Shown: positions 9,168 through 18,195 of the stretch, in pieces | How the letters are laid out: each line of letters starts with the position of its first letter | Position numbering within the stretch: the first letter of the stretch is position 1 | Assembly (NCBI GenBank): GCA_017643025.1 | Contig: JAEPOG010000001.1 | Coordinates: forward strand, 310,001 to 374,000 | From: Rhizobiaceae bacterium | GTDB lineage: Bacteria; Pseudomonadota; Alphaproteobacteria; Rhizobiales; Rhizobiaceae | DNA: 64,000 nt | Reading direction: 5' to 3' | The notes under the pieces: model-generated | The model's input: only the letters and a program-made list of their open reading frames with translations | Databases searched by the model: none | What the model was told of the DNA's origin: nothing | Position numbers and translations under genes: made by a program

Positions 9168-9919
9168 GCGCCAGCCCTCCCAGCGGTGAACCGGTGGATG
9201 AGATAGGCGGCGGTGCCGCCGACCAGTCCCGTCACCAGCAGGCTGAACTCCGGCGTGAGCAGCGCGAACAGCGGCCCAAGCACGAGCCCCAGCGCCATCG
9301 CGACCCGCCCTGCCCGCTCGCGCGCCGAGCCCCACAGCGATGTGAGGAAATACATCGGCGTGAGGATGAGCAGCGCGGCCGAAACCGGCGCCGGCATGTC
9401 CTGCGCCAGCAGGTAGACCGCCGTCACCACACCCATGTTGAGGATGACGAGCGACGAACCGACGCCACCATACCAGGCTGTGCGTGCCCCCCGCGGGACC
9501 TCGCGCACCTTCTCCATGGCGATGACCCAGGAGGTGACGGCGACAAAGTGCGACAGCAGCAACAGCACCCAGTTGCGCGTGCCGCGTGCCTTCAGTTCCG
9601 GCACGAGCGCGACGACCATAGGGGTGAGCCGCACCGAGGACAGCGCCACGGCGAAGGCGGCGGCAGGCAGAGCGTTGCCCGCCATGATCGCGCCGATCAG
9701 AACCACCTTGGCCGGCAGCGCCCACACGATGCCGGTCATGAACACCGCCTGCGCCAGCGTGATGCCCGCTTCAAGCGCCAGGGCGGCGAAGCCGACGAAG
9801 CTCGTCGCCAGGATCAGCGCCGGCAGCGAGACAACCTCGCGAAAGCCGCGCAGGTACCAGCGAAAGCGTTCGCCGGTGATGTCGTCGTCGTGATCGGGAA
9901 GTGGTGCGGGGTCGGCCAT
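9164..9919 (-). CDS. azlC: AzlC family branched-chain amino acid exporter large subunit
   Basis: A 251-residue inner membrane protein with seven to eight hydrophobic segments and the AzlC family hallmarks near ALEAGITLAQAVFMTGIVWALP and LSSVRLTPM. With AzlD it forms an exporter, branched-chain amino acids in the best studied cases. ATG at 9919 chosen over the in-frame GTG at 9937. About 40 nt downstream of the helical-repeat gene on the same strand. Confidence 0.9.
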   Translation of the reverse strand: MADPAPLPDHDDDITGERFRWYLRGFREVVSLPALILATSFVGFAALALEAGITLAQAVFMTGIVWALPAKVVLIGAIMAGNALPAAAFAVALSSVRLTPMVVALVPELKARGTRNWVLLLLSHFVAVTSWVIAMEKVREVPRGARTAWYGGVGSSLVILNMGVVTAVYLLAQDMPAPVSAALLILTPMYFLTSLWGSARERAGRVAMALGLVLGPLFALLTPEFSLLVTGLVGGTAAYLIHRFTAGRAGA

Positions 9920-9958
9920 CTCAGGGCCGCCTACCACAGGCTCGACGGTCCCGCGACG

Positions 9959-10498
9959 CTATTTTCCCTTTGGCCCAAGTGATTGCTCAATACGTCGCGC
10001 TCGCGCCGCAAGCGCCTTGCGCGGAGATGCCAGGGCTCGTTCGATCGCATCCCGCGCGATCGCCGCATCGATGCGGCCGGTCGTCGCCAGTTCGGCCAGG
10101 CCGGAGAGAGCCGAGGCGGCGGCGATGTTGGAGGGATTGCCGGTCTGCGCGACGAGGATATCGGCCAGCTGCTGCGTCTGGTCGTCGGTGATCGGCACGG
10201 CGGCGAGCACCTTGGGAAGCTGCTCGCCGATCTCCCACTGCGAGCATCGCCTCAAAATCGCAATCAGACGGTCGGCATGCGGTGCAAAGACGTTCGGCTC
10301 ATCCCGGCCGACCTGCATCACCGCATGCGCGGCGTGCGACACGACCGCCGCGTCCCCATCCTCAAGGCAATCGACCAGCGGCCTCACCAACCCGGGATCG
10401 TCGAGCACCTCGCGAGCGACGCTGGCCGCGGCGCCGACTTCCTTGCGGTCGCCCCCGGCGAGCTTTCCTCTCAATTGGGGATGGGTGTGGCCGGGCAT
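9959..10498 (-). CDS. Hypothetical helical-repeat (HEAT-like) protein
   Basis: About 179 residues from the ATG at 10498, starting MPGHTHPQLRGKLAGGD. The body reads as paired amphipathic helices (LVRPLVDCLEDGDAAVVSHAAHAVMQVG, then ADILVAQTGNPSNIAAASALSGLAELA), as in HEAT/armadillo repeats, and ends with a basic RKALAARARRIEQSLGPKGK. I do not recognise a named family. It begins 22 nt after clpA ends and may be read through from clpA. Start is uncertain; frame is open to 10573. Confidence 0.6.
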   Translation of the reverse strand: MPGHTHPQLRGKLAGGDRKEVGAAASVAREVLDDPGLVRPLVDCLEDGDAAVVSHAAHAVMQVGRDEPNVFAPHADRLIAILRRCSQWEIGEQLPKVLAAVPITDDQTQQLADILVAQTGNPSNIAAASALSGLAELATTGRIDAAIARDAIERALASPRKALAARARRIEQSLGPKGK

Positions 10499-10520
10499 GG
10501 CCAGCCATGCCCGTGCCGGA

Positions 10521-12977
10521 TCAGCTGCGGCGCGGAAGCTGCGGCACGATAGTCCGCTGCTTCGATGAATCACCGCCCTTCGGAGCAGCTTTCGCGCTCG
10601 TCTTACGGGCCGTCGTCTTGCGCACCTTTTTCTTCGGCTTGGGGCCTTCCGGGTCTTCCTTCTTGGGCTTCACCGGCTGGTCGTCGGCAATCGGCTCGAG
10701 CTTGAGGCCGGTTTCGCCGGTCTCCTTCTTGTCGACGACGACCCGCACCGTACCGCCCTTCTTGAGGCGCCCGAACAGCACCTCGTCCGCCAGCGGCTTC
10801 TTGATGTGCTCCTGGATGACGCGGGCGAGCGGCCGTGCGCCCATGCGCTCGTCATAGCCCTTGTCTGCCAGCCACGACACGGCCTCGTCCGACAGGTCGA
10901 AGGTGACGCGGCGCTCGGCGAGCTGCGCCTCGAGCTGCATGACGAACTTCTGCACCACCTGGTGGATGACCGGGACCGGCAGCGACCCAAACGGGATGAT
11001 GGCGTCGAGCCGGTTGCGGAACTCCGGCGAGAACAGCCGGTTGATCGCTTCCATGTCGTCGCCTTCGCGGCGCGCCGAACCAAAGCCGATGGCGGCCTTG
11101 GCCATGTCGGCGGCGCCGGCGTTGGTGGTCATGATCAGGATTACATTGCGGAAGCTGATCTGCTTGCCGTTGTGATCGGTCAGCTTGCCGTGGTCCATCA
11201 CCTGCAGGAGGATGTTGAACAGATCCGGATGCGCCTTCTCGATCTCGTCGAGCAGCAGCACGCAATGCGGATGCTGGTCGACGCCGTCGGTCAGCAGGCC
11301 GCCCTGGTCGAAACCGACATAGCCGGGAGGCGCGCCGATCAGACGGCTCACCGTGTGGCGCTCCATGTATTCCGACATGTCGAAGCGCAGCAGCTCCACT
11401 CCGAGCGACGCGGCGAGCTGTTTGGCGACCTCGGTCTTGCCGACGCCGGTCGGGCCCGAGAACAGGTAGGAACCGATCGGCTTCTCCGGTTCGCGCAGGC
11501 CGGCGCGCGCCAGCTTGATCGCAGACGCGAGCGCCGAAATCGCCGTGTCCTGCCCATAGACGACGCGCCTAAGCTCCTCGTCGAGATTGGCGAGAACCTT
11601 CTCGTCGTCGGCCGAAACCGTTTTCGGCGGAATGCGCGCCATCGTGGCGATCGTCGCTTCGATCTCCTTTACGTTGATCGTCTTGCGGCGCTTGTTCTCC
11701 GGCACCAGCATCTGCGACGCGCCTGTTTCGTCAATCACGTCGATCGCCTTGTCCGGCAGCTTGCGATCGTTGATGTAGCGCGCCGAAAGCTCCACCGCGG
11801 CCTTGATCGCCTCGTTGGTGTATTTGACGTGGTGGAAGTCCTCGAAATAGGGCTTCAGACCCTTCATGATCTCGATCGCGTCGTCCACAGTTGGCTCGTT
11901 CACATCAATCTTCTGGAAGCGGCGCACCAGCGCCCGGTCCTTCTCGAAGAACTGACGGAACTCCTTGTAGGTGGTCGAGCCGATGCAGCGGATCGTGCCC
12001 GAAGACAGCGCCGGCTTGAGCAGATTCGAGGCATCCATCGCGCCGCCCGAGGTGGCGCCTGCGCCGATAACCGTGTGGATCTCGTCGATGAACAGGATCG
12101 CGCCGGGGAACTCTTCAAGCTCCTTCACGACCTGCTTCAGCCGTTCCTCGAAGTCGCCGCGATAGCGCGTACCGGCGAGCAGCGTGCCCATGTCGAGCGT
12201 GAAGATGGTGGCGTTGAGCAGCACCTCGGGCACGTCGCCCTCGACGATGCGCTTTGCCAGCCCCTCGGCGATCGCCGTCTTGCCGACGCCGGGATCGCCC
12301 ACATAGAGCGGGTTGTTCTTGGAGCGGCGGCACAGCACCTGGATGGTGCGGTTGATCTCGGGCCCGCGCCCGATCAGCGGGTCGATCCGGCCCGCCCGCG
12401 CCTTCTGGTTGAGATTGATGCAGTAGGCCGACAGCGCGTCCTGCGGCTTCTTCTTGCCGCCTTCGTCGGCGCCGGCCTCGCCCTGGTTCTCGGCGCTGTC
12501 CTCCACGCCGCGCGGGGCGCGCGATTCCGCAACGCCCGGCCGCTTGGCGATACCGTGGCTGATGTAGTTGACCGCGTCGTAGCGGGTCATCTGCTGTTCC
12601 TGCAGGAAGTAGGCGGCATGGCTTTCCCGCTCGGCAAAAATGGCGACGAGCACATTGGCGCCCGAAACTTCCTCGCGGCCCGACGACTGGACATGGATCA
12701 CCGCGCGCTGAATGACGCGCTGGAAGCCGGCGGTCGGCTTGGAGTCCTCGTCGTAACCCGTGACGAGGTTGTCGAGTTCGGTATCGACATAGGTCAGCAG
12801 CGTCTTGCGCAGTTCGTCGAGATCGACATTGCACGCGCGCATGACCGCCGCCGCGTCCTGGTCGTCGACCAAAGCGAGCAGCAGGTGTTCGAGCGTCGCA
12901 TATTCGTGGTGACGCTCATTTGCATAGGTGAGCGCCTGATGGAGCGCACGTTCCAGGCCCTGGGAGAAAGCCGGCAT
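10521..12977 (-). CDS. clpA: ATP-dependent Clp protease ATP-binding subunit ClpA
   Basis: AAA+ unfoldase that feeds substrates to ClpP. The 818-residue product has the Clp N-domain (1-145), a first AAA module with Walker A GDPGVGKT at 227-234 and ILFIDEIHT as Walker B, and a second with GPTGVGKTE and [13 protein letters not shown]. After the D2 small domain there is a Lys/Pro-rich tail of about 60 residues ([15 protein letters not shown]) not present in E. coli ClpA. It follows clpS by 13 nt in one operon. Confidence 0.97.
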   Translation of the reverse strand: MPAFSQGLERALHQALTYANERHHEYATLEHLLLALVDDQDAAAVMRACNVDLDELRKTLLTYVDTELDNLVTGYDEDSKPTAGFQRVIQRAVIHVQSSGREEVSGANVLVAIFAERESHAAYFLQEQQMTRYDAVNYISHGIAKRPGVAESRAPRGVEDSAENQGEAGADEGGKKKPQDALSAYCINLNQKARAGRIDPLIGRGPEINRTIQVLCRRSKNNPLYVGDPGVGKTAIAEGLAKRIVEGDVPEVLLNATIFTLDMGTLLAGTRYRGDFEERLKQVVKELEEFPGAILFIDEIHTVIGAGATSGGAMDASNLLKPALSSGTIRCIGSTTYKEFRQFFEKDRALVRRFQKIDVNEPTVDDAIEIMKGLKPYFEDFHHVKYTNEAIKAAVELSARYINDRKLPDKAIDVIDETGASQMLVPENKRRKTINVKEIEATIATMARIPPKTVSADDEKVLANLDEELRRVVYGQDTAISALASAIKLARAGLREPEKPIGSYLFSGPTGVGKTEVAKQLAASLGVELLRFDMSEYMERHTVSRLIGAPPGYVGFDQGGLLTDGVDQHPHCVLLLDEIEKAHPDLFNILLQVMDHGKLTDHNGKQISFRNVILIMTTNAGAADMAKAAIGFGSARREGDDMEAINRLFSPEFRNRLDAIIPFGSLPVPVIHQVVQKFVMQLEAQLAERRVTFDLSDEAVSWLADKGYDERMGARPLARVIQEHIKKPLADEVLFGRLKKGGTVRVVVDKKETGETGLKLEPIADDQPVKPKKEDPEGPKPKKKVRKTTARKTSAKAAPKGGDSSKQRTIVPQLPRRS

Positions 12978-12990
12978 ATTGAATTAGTCC

Positions 12991-13371
12991 TTATTTCTTC
13001 TCCATCACGCACTGGAGCGGATGTTGATTCTGGCGGGCGAAATCCATGACCTGTGACACTTTGGTCTCGGCCACTTCGAATGTATAGACCCCACATTCGC
13101 CCACACCGTGATTGTGAACGTGGAGCATGATTCTCGTCGCTGCCTCGCGGTCTTTCTGGAAGAAGCGCTCCAGAACGTGCACGACGAACTCCATTGGCGT
13201 GTAGTCGTCGTTCAGCAGCAGAACGCGGTAAAGGCTGGGCTTCTTGGTTTTGGTCCGGGTGCGCGTGATCACCGCCGTGCCGCGATCATTGCCCCGCGAA
13301 CCGGCGTCGTCGTCGTCCTTGTCGCCCATGCGCGCCGCGTACCTCTTCGCGGCCTCGTCGTTGACCGTCAT
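12991..13371 (-). CDS. clpS: ATP-dependent Clp protease adaptor ClpS
   Basis: N-degron adaptor for ClpA. The 126-residue product has a basic, disordered N-terminus, then the ClpS fold: [24 protein letters not shown] (substrate pocket Asn-Asp-Asp), MLHVHNHG and [12 protein letters not shown]. Start at 13371 with AGGGG 6 nt upstream preferred to a GTG at 13395. As the copy linked to clpA it corresponds to the ClpS1 type of alphaproteobacteria, which often have a second unlinked ClpS. Confidence 0.95.
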   Translation of the reverse strand: MTVNDEAAKRYAARMGDKDDDDAGSRGNDRGTAVITRTRTKTKKPSLYRVLLLNDDYTPMEFVVHVLERFFQKDREAATRIMLHVHNHGVGECGVYTFEVAETKVSQVMDFARQNQHPLQCVMEKK

Positions 13372-13460
13372 CTTGCCCCTGGCCTTGCCTCGCACCGCGA
13401 GTGAAGATGCCTCATCTAGGCACTTACCGGCTGAATTTAAGCCCTGTCGTCACGGCCACA

Positions 13461-13488
13461 ATATGGCCGCATGGCCAGTTGCGGCAAG
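13461..13488 (-). promoter_or_regulatory. Possible heat-shock (RpoH-type) promoter of clpS-clpA
   Basis: On the minus strand CTTGCC (13488-13483) and CCATAT (13466-13461) lie 16 bp apart, fitting the alphaproteobacterial RpoH pattern CTTG...CCATnT. Predicted start near 13454, leader of about 80 nt. Only a motif match. Confidence 0.35.
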
Positions 13489-13524
13489 CCCCGGGGACTG
13501 CCATGTTCCGAGGATTCTTAACGC

Positions 13525-13557
13525 AAAAAGCCCGGCCGCAATGGATACGACCGGGCT
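13525..13557 (-). terminator. Rho-independent terminator of the phasin gene
   Basis: On the minus strand AGCCCGG (13557-13551) pairs with CCGGGCT (13535-13529), loop 15 nt, followed by TTTTT. It lies 37 nt after the phasin stop and before the clpS promoter. Confidence 0.75.
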
Positions 13558-13594
13558 CTTGCGCGGACCTTGCGGCCCGCATCAGATGCGTGAG

Positions 13595-13924
13595 TTACTT
13601 CGCCTTGGCGACGGCGTTTTCGAACGGCTTGTAAGCGTCCTTGGCCATCTCGGCGTAGATGTCGCCCATCTTGGCGGCCTGGGCCACGAAGCCCTCATAG
13701 GCCTTCTTGGCGTAGTCGGTCTGAATCTCGACCGCCTTGTCGAAAGACTTGGCCGAGAACAGCTTCTCGAGGGTGGCGCTGCCATTCTCCCATGAAGCCT
13801 TGGAGTAGTCGCCGGCCTCGCTGGCGAGCGTCTGCAGGTTCTTCGACAGCGAAGCGAAGCTCTTCAGGCCGGTGTCCATCATTTCGCGGCTGGCTTTGGT
13901 GGTGTCTTCAAAAGACTGAAACAT
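13595..13924 (-). CDS. phaP: Phasin family protein
   Basis: A 109-residue, almost wholly alpha-helical protein with phasin signatures: MFQSFEDTTKASREMMDTGLKSFASLSKNLQTLASEA, then SWENGSATLEKLFSAKSFDKAVEIQTDYAKKAYEGFVAQAAKM. Phasins coat polyhydroxybutyrate granules and set their size. Start at 13924 with AAGGA upstream. It is monocistronic, with its own terminator and a promoter overlapped by two palindromic operators, which fits control by a PHB-sensing repressor (PhaR/AniA) and supports the assignment. Confidence 0.9.
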   Translation of the reverse strand: MFQSFEDTTKASREMMDTGLKSFASLSKNLQTLASEAGDYSKASWENGSATLEKLFSAKSFDKAVEIQTDYAKKAYEGFVAQAAKMGDIYAEMAKDAYKPFENAVAKAK

Positions 13925-13980
13925 TGGGGCGTTCCTTTCGGTATTCCGATCGATGCTGGGGCTTGTTCCGCACCGTTCAT

Positions 13981-14023
13981 TGTGCGTTGCACACCAGATA
14001 GTGTGCACTGCACAAAAAGTCAA
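13981..14023 (-). promoter_or_regulatory. Phasin promoter with two palindromic operators 21 bp apart
   Basis: The minus-strand promoter is TTGACT (14023-14018), 17-bp spacer, TATCTG (14000-13995). A palindrome TGTGCACTGCACA fills the spacer (14002-14014) and a second, TGTGCGTTGCACA, covers the predicted start (13981-13993). Offset is 21 bp, two helical turns. TGC-rich palindromes are the known sites of PhaR-type repressors at phasin genes; binding here is inference. Confidence 0.7.
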
Positions 14024-14095
14024 CACCTTGCCGCTGCGTTATCCGGTTTGAGGACGCGCTTCCGCTAAAATGCGCCTCCTGCCGTCAACGAGGCA

Positions 14096-14118
14096 GTTAC
14101 CATAAACGGATTGGTAAC
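14096..14118. promoter_or_regulatory. Inverted repeat GTTACCA-N9-TGGTAAC before the D,D-carboxypeptidase
   Basis: Perfect 7-bp arms (14096-14102 and 14112-14118) 9 nt apart, ending 26 nt before the start codon at 14145. Good candidate operator; the binding protein is unknown. Confidence 0.4.
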
Positions 14119-14144
14119 GCCGCCTTCGTACTGTCCTGTCGACC

Positions 14145-15575
14145 ATGTGGCAGATCGCTGCCGCGCGTGAAATTTGTGACCAGACGGGTGTTCCAGTGCG
14201 TCAGGCGTACAATTGGGCCGCGATTCGGCCTGCCCTTCTTTCCAGGGCGCTCCTCTCAATCGCAATTGCAACGATGCTGGTGTTGGCCCAAACGCAGGGC
14301 GCGTCGGCCAACCCGAAATATGCGGCGATGGTGATCGACGCAAAGACGGGCCGCGTCCTGTTCGCCCGCAACGCGGACGCGCCGCGCTACCCAGCGTCGC
14401 TCACCAAGATGATGACGCTCTACATGGTGTTCGAGGCGCTGGCCAATGGCCACATAAGCAAGTCGTCAAGGATCACGATTTCCCGCAACGCCGCGGCAGA
14501 GCAGCCGTCGAAGCTCGGCCTCGAGCCCGGCTCCACCATCACCGTCGAGAACGCAATCCTGGCGCTGGTGACCAAATCGGCAAACGACGTTGCGACCGCA
14601 GTCGGCGAGTTTCTCGGTGGCTCCGAGTCAGGGTTTGCCAGAGCGATGACACAGAAGGCGCACGCCCTCGGCATGCGGTCGACCACATTCCGCAATGCCC
14701 ATGGCCTGCCCAACTCGGCGCAGCGCACGACCGCACGTGACATGGCGACGCTGGGCCTCGCGCTGCGCGAGCACTTCCCGCAATATTACGGCTACTTCTC
14801 CACCCGCTCCTTCTCATATGCCGGGCGCAATTACGGCAACCACAATCGGCTGCTCGGCCGCGTGAGGGGCATGGATGGCATCAAGACGGGTTACACCCGC
14901 GCCTCCGGCTTCAACCTTGTTTCTTCCGTAGAATCCGACGGCCGCTCGATCGTTGCGGTCGTGATGGGCGGTCGCACGGCAGCAAGCCGCAACGAGCATA
15001 TGGCCGAAATCATCTCCGCCTACATGCCTCGCGCCTCGCGCCGCGGCGGCGGCGGCGTGGTCGTCGCTCGCAACGCGATTGCGCCGACCCGGCCCGCTGT
15101 CGCAAGCGCCGGCGCCATCATTCTGCCCTCCGTTAACCCGCCCACGCCCGACGCCCGTCCGGTCCACAGCATCGCGCGCGATGAAAGCACGCAGACGACC
15201 ACCGAGGTCGAGGTGGCCTACGCTCCCGCGCCGCAGCCCTTCCCTGCAGCCCGGCACAGCACCGCCGCTCAGGAGGCCGAAGAGATCGCGCAGGGCGATA
15301 TCGACATGGTCGAAACGTCGTCGATTCCCGATGGCTGGGTTGTCCAGGTTGCGTCGCTGACAAGCGAGGCAGAGGCCCGCGCCTTCCTGGAAAATACCAG
15401 CAGCCGGGCCGGCGGCATCCTCTCCGGCGCGGTCCCGTTCACCCAGCAATTCACCAAGGACGGCACGCTCTACTGGCGCGCCCGATATGGCGGCTTCTCA
15501 TCCAAAAATGCGGCCTGGGACGCCTGCGGGCGGCTCAAGGGTCGCGACATCGCCTGCTACGCAACAGAGCAATAG
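14145..15575 (+). CDS. dacF: D-alanyl-D-alanine carboxypeptidase with SPOR domain
   Basis: Periplasmic penicillin-binding protein that trims pentapeptide stems. The 476-residue product has an N-terminal hydrophobic export segment (about 30-55), then the serine-protease triad motifs SLTK at 85-88, SAN at 145-147 and KTG at 247-249. A Pro/Ala-rich linker follows and the last 80 residues (from GWVVQVASLTSEAEA) form a SPOR domain, which binds denuded glycan at division sites. The start is upstream of a normal signal sequence, so a later one is possible. Symbol by type. Confidence 0.9.
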   Translation: MWQIAAAREICDQTGVPVRQAYNWAAIRPALLSRALLSIAIATMLVLAQTQGASANPKYAAMVIDAKTGRVLFARNADAPRYPASLTKMMTLYMVFEALANGHISKSSRITISRNAAAEQPSKLGLEPGSTITVENAILALVTKSANDVATAVGEFLGGSESGFARAMTQKAHALGMRSTTFRNAHGLPNSAQRTTARDMATLGLALREHFPQYYGYFSTRSFSYAGRNYGNHNRLLGRVRGMDGIKTGYTRASGFNLVSSVESDGRSIVAVVMGGRTAASRNEHMAEIISAYMPRASRRGGGGVVVARNAIAPTRPAVASAGAIILPSVNPPTPDARPVHSIARDESTQTTTEVEVAYAPAPQPFPAARHSTAAQEAEEIAQGDIDMVETSSIPDGWVVQVASLTSEAEARAFLENTSSRAGGILSGAVPFTQQFTKDGTLYWRARYGGFSSKNAAWDACGRLKGRDIACYATEQ

Positions 15576-15620
15576 TAGCTCATCTGCCCGGTCTCCGGTT
15601 TGTATCGTGTCGAAGGAGTA

Positions 15621-16316
15621 CTAGACTTGTTTGGACAGCAGCACGTCCTTGGCCGCGTTGATGCGGGCGGCAAGAAAGGAAGAACCGCCGAGATCGGGGT
15701 GCACGCGCTGCATCAGGCGGCGGTGCGCCTTGCGGATATCCGCCGCGGAGGCACCCGGCTCAAGACCAAGGATCTCGTAGGCTTCCTCCTCAGTCACGGG
15801 GCCAGAAGCCGGCGCTGCTCCCTTCCCGTGGCCAGCATTCGACTGCATGTCGTCGCGCCAGGCGGCAAAGCGGCCGTCAAGATAGGTTTCCAGCAGCTGT
15901 AGGCTTTCCGCGTCGGACAGAAGTTCGTCGCGTAGCGCCAAAAGCTCCGGCAGCGAAAGCTCTCCAAGCGAGCGGCCCTCCATGCTGCCGGCAAGCACAA
16001 CGCCGTCGAGCGATCCGGTGTCGTGGTCGAGCTCCATTTCGAGCGCAGCCGTGCGGACATGCGAGTGGTTGCCCGGCTGCCGCCGGACCGGACGCCGCGC
16101 ACGCGCCCGCAGGAACCATGTCATCGCGATCATCCACAGCATGCCCGCGACGCCGCCGCGCCCGAGCAGCAGCGCCCCAACTCCAATCGCGCCGAGACCG
16201 ATCGGCCCGGCAAACCGAATCGAGTCAGCGAGCCGGGCGGGGTTCGCTCGCACGAACACCAGCGCGAACAGCACCACAGCCAGCGCCGCCATCGACAGAT
16301 AGAGCATGAATGTCAT
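15621..16316 (-). CDS. Membrane-anchored DnaJ-domain protein
   Basis: A 231-residue protein with two or three N-terminal membrane segments (about 1-75), a central acidic helical part, and a C-terminal J domain whose HPD motif is in RVHPDLGGS. The layout, membrane anchor then terminal J domain, resembles DjlA-like and Tim14-like co-chaperones that recruit Hsp70 to a membrane. Its ATG overlaps the end of the VWA gene by 4 nt, so the two are co-translated. Confidence 0.87.
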   Translation of the reverse strand: MTFMLYLSMAALAVVLFALVFVRANPARLADSIRFAGPIGLGAIGVGALLLGRGGVAGMLWMIAMTWFLRARARRPVRRQPGNHSHVRTAALEMELDHDTGSLDGVVLAGSMEGRSLGELSLPELLALRDELLSDAESLQLLETYLDGRFAAWRDDMQSNAGHGKGAAPASGPVTEEEAYEILGLEPGASAADIRKAHRRLMQRVHPDLGGSSFLAARINAAKDVLLSKQV

Positions 16317-17047
16317 GTGCCGCCCGTGCCCTTCAGGTGTTCGATCATCTGGCGGTCCTCAGGCCGTCCGCGCGCTTCCAGCGCTCTCAGTCCGCCCGTC
16401 GCAAAGACGGCCACAGCCGACAGCAGACGCGACAGCGTTGAGGCGGAATTGCGGTCGAAGCGGAACCATGCGCCCTTGGTCAGCCGCGCGATCTCCTTTA
16501 GGCCCATTTCGGCCGCGGCGTCGTGGCCCTCCTGGAATGCAAATATAGGCACACCGTGGAGGCCCAGCTCACCGGCTTTCTGGGCGAGATGGTCGATCTC
16601 CTCCTCCATCGCATCGCCGATATAGACCAGCGCATTGACCTTCTCGCGGCCGGTTTCCTTGAGTGCGTGGGAAAGCACCTTGCCAATCTGCGTGCGCCCG
16701 CCGCGGCAATCGATCTTGACCATCAGTTCTTTGAGCGCGTCGGTATCGGCGACGAAACGCGACGCCCGGCACTCGCCAAAGCCCCGGAAGTAGACAAGTT
16801 GCACGTCGAGCTTGCCGGTCTTGCCGACCGCGTCGAACATTTCGGCCTGCAGCCGGCAGGCGAGATCCCAGGTCGGCTGGCGGCTCATCGTGGCGTCAAG
16901 CGCAAGGATCAGCCGGCCCTTCCCCTCGCCCGGAACGGCCATGGCTCTCGCCTGGCGCAGAAAGGCGTCGATTTCGGACCCGCTCGATTTTCGCTGCGCC
17001 GGCGTATCCGCCGACGGCGAACGCACGGGGGGCTTCGGCTTGCTCAT
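16313..17047 (-). CDS. VWA-domain protein (von Willebrand factor A-like)
   Basis: A 244-residue cytosolic protein. After a basic, low-complexity 35-residue start, a VWA fold begins at LILALDATMSRQPTW, whose D-A-T-M-S is the MIDAS metal site, followed by VQLVYFRGF and CRGGRTQIGKVLSHAL. The family is common in rhizobia next to mipZ and a J-domain gene, but its function is not established. Start at 17047; it overlaps the J-domain gene by 4 nt and lies 64 nt after mipZ. Confidence 0.85.
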   Translation of the reverse strand: MSKPKPPVRSPSADTPAQRKSSGSEIDAFLRQARAMAVPGEGKGRLILALDATMSRQPTWDLACRLQAEMFDAVGKTGKLDVQLVYFRGFGECRASRFVADTDALKELMVKIDCRGGRTQIGKVLSHALKETGREKVNALVYIGDAMEEEIDHLAQKAGELGLHGVPIFAFQEGHDAAAEMGLKEIARLTKGAWFRFDRNSASTLSRLLSAVAVFATGGLRALEARGRPEDRQMIEHLKGTGGT

Positions 17048-17111
17048 CGCCCTCAAAGATGTGACGCCGGAACCCGGCTGGCAAGTCCGCCGGTGTTCTG
17101 GCGCAGCCGTA

Positions 17112-18050
17112 TCAGTTCACGAAAATGTCGGGCAGCGCGATCGGTCGGCTGATCGCCTCGGCGTAGCGCTTGCGCATCAGCGCCCGCTTGCGGCCGACCT
17201 CGTCGGTGGGCAGGCGAAGCGCACCAATGAGCTGCCGGATTTCCTGACGCGCGGCGAGGTGCGACAGCGTCGGCTTGGTTCCAAGGATATGTTCCTCGAA
17301 ATCGTCCAGCGCCGTCAGTCCGATCGGGAAGAACTCGCGGAACACCACGCGCTCCGAAATGCCGTCGGCGACGCGGAAACCAAGCTGGATCGCAAGGTTC
17401 CTCAGGCAGGAGTCAATCTTCTGCTCATTGCGCGAGGTGATGCTCGCCATGCGGTTGCGCACCACGATCCAGTCGAGGATGGCGCTGTCGGTCTGGCGCC
17501 GCTGGCGCCGCGCATCGCGCACCGCCGAAGCATATTGCGACAAATCGAGAATCTCGTGGCTGATCGGATCGATCTGCGCCAGCACGTCGAAATCGACGAA
17601 GCTGTCATTCATCGGCGTCACCAGCGTATCGGCGATGCGATGCGCCATGCGGTTCAGGAACGTATCGGAACCCGGCGTATCGATGACGACGAAATCGTGG
17701 TTGTCCTGTATCTCGCCGAGCCCTTCGGTGAGCTGGCGGAACTCTTCGCTCTCGGTGTCGGCCACCGTCTCGCGGTTGGCCGGCGGCACATGAAAATGGC
17801 TTGGCGCCGGAAGCTCGATCCGCGCCTGCCTGGCCCACCGTTTGCGATTTTCGATGTAGTGCGTCAGCGACAGCTGCCGCCCGTCCAGATCGACGGTCGC
17901 GACGCTATAGCCGGATTTCAGCAGCGCGACAGCAATGTGCATGGCGGTGGTCGACTTGCCCGATCCGCCCTTTTCGTTGCCGCAGACAATGACATGCGCG
18001 GTACTGCGCGCCCTGTCGTCCGCGTGCCCGTTTACGCCCGACAAGAACAT
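17112..18050 (-). CDS. mipZ: Division plane positioning ATPase MipZ
   Basis: ParA-type ATPase that forms a gradient from the pole-bound ParB/parS complex and inhibits FtsZ polymerisation. The 312-residue product has the deviant Walker A GNEKGGSGKST (Lys27, Lys32), ATVDLDGRQ, IDTPGSDTFLNRMAH and VTPMNDSFVDFD, all typical of MipZ and distinct from ParA. ATG at 18050 with GGGAG upstream preferred to a TTG at 18098. Leads a unit with the VWA and J-domain genes. Confidence 0.95.
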   Translation of the reverse strand: MFLSGVNGHADDRARSTAHVIVCGNEKGGSGKSTTAMHIAVALLKSGYSVATVDLDGRQLSLTHYIENRKRWARQARIELPAPSHFHVPPANRETVADTESEEFRQLTEGLGEIQDNHDFVVIDTPGSDTFLNRMAHRIADTLVTPMNDSFVDFDVLAQIDPISHEILDLSQYASAVRDARRQRRQTDSAILDWIVVRNRMASITSRNEQKIDSCLRNLAIQLGFRVADGISERVVFREFFPIGLTALDDFEEHILGTKPTLSHLAARQEIRQLIGALRLPTDEVGRKRALMRKRYAEAISRPIALPDIFVN

Positions 18051-18195
18051 GAACCCGTACTCCCAACTGGGAAATAATGGCGCGTTTTCGCTGTTCAATC
18101 AATAACAAAGGCGAAGCGCCCCCAGGCCGCTGCCCGTTTGGTAAAGCAAGATGGTTAGTGCGACAGGCGTTTGACGGATGCGGCCGCTTTGACGG

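Noticed and set aside
8820..9725. Long azlD frame of 301 codons
   Set aside because: The upstream two-thirds is the azlC gene in another frame; the GTG at 9167 overlapping the azlC stop is the real start.
10806..13049. 747-codon open frame on the plus strand opposite clpA
   Set aside because: Antisense shadow of a high-GC gene; low-complexity Arg/Asp/Leu composition, no domains, and clpA/clpS are certain on the other strand.
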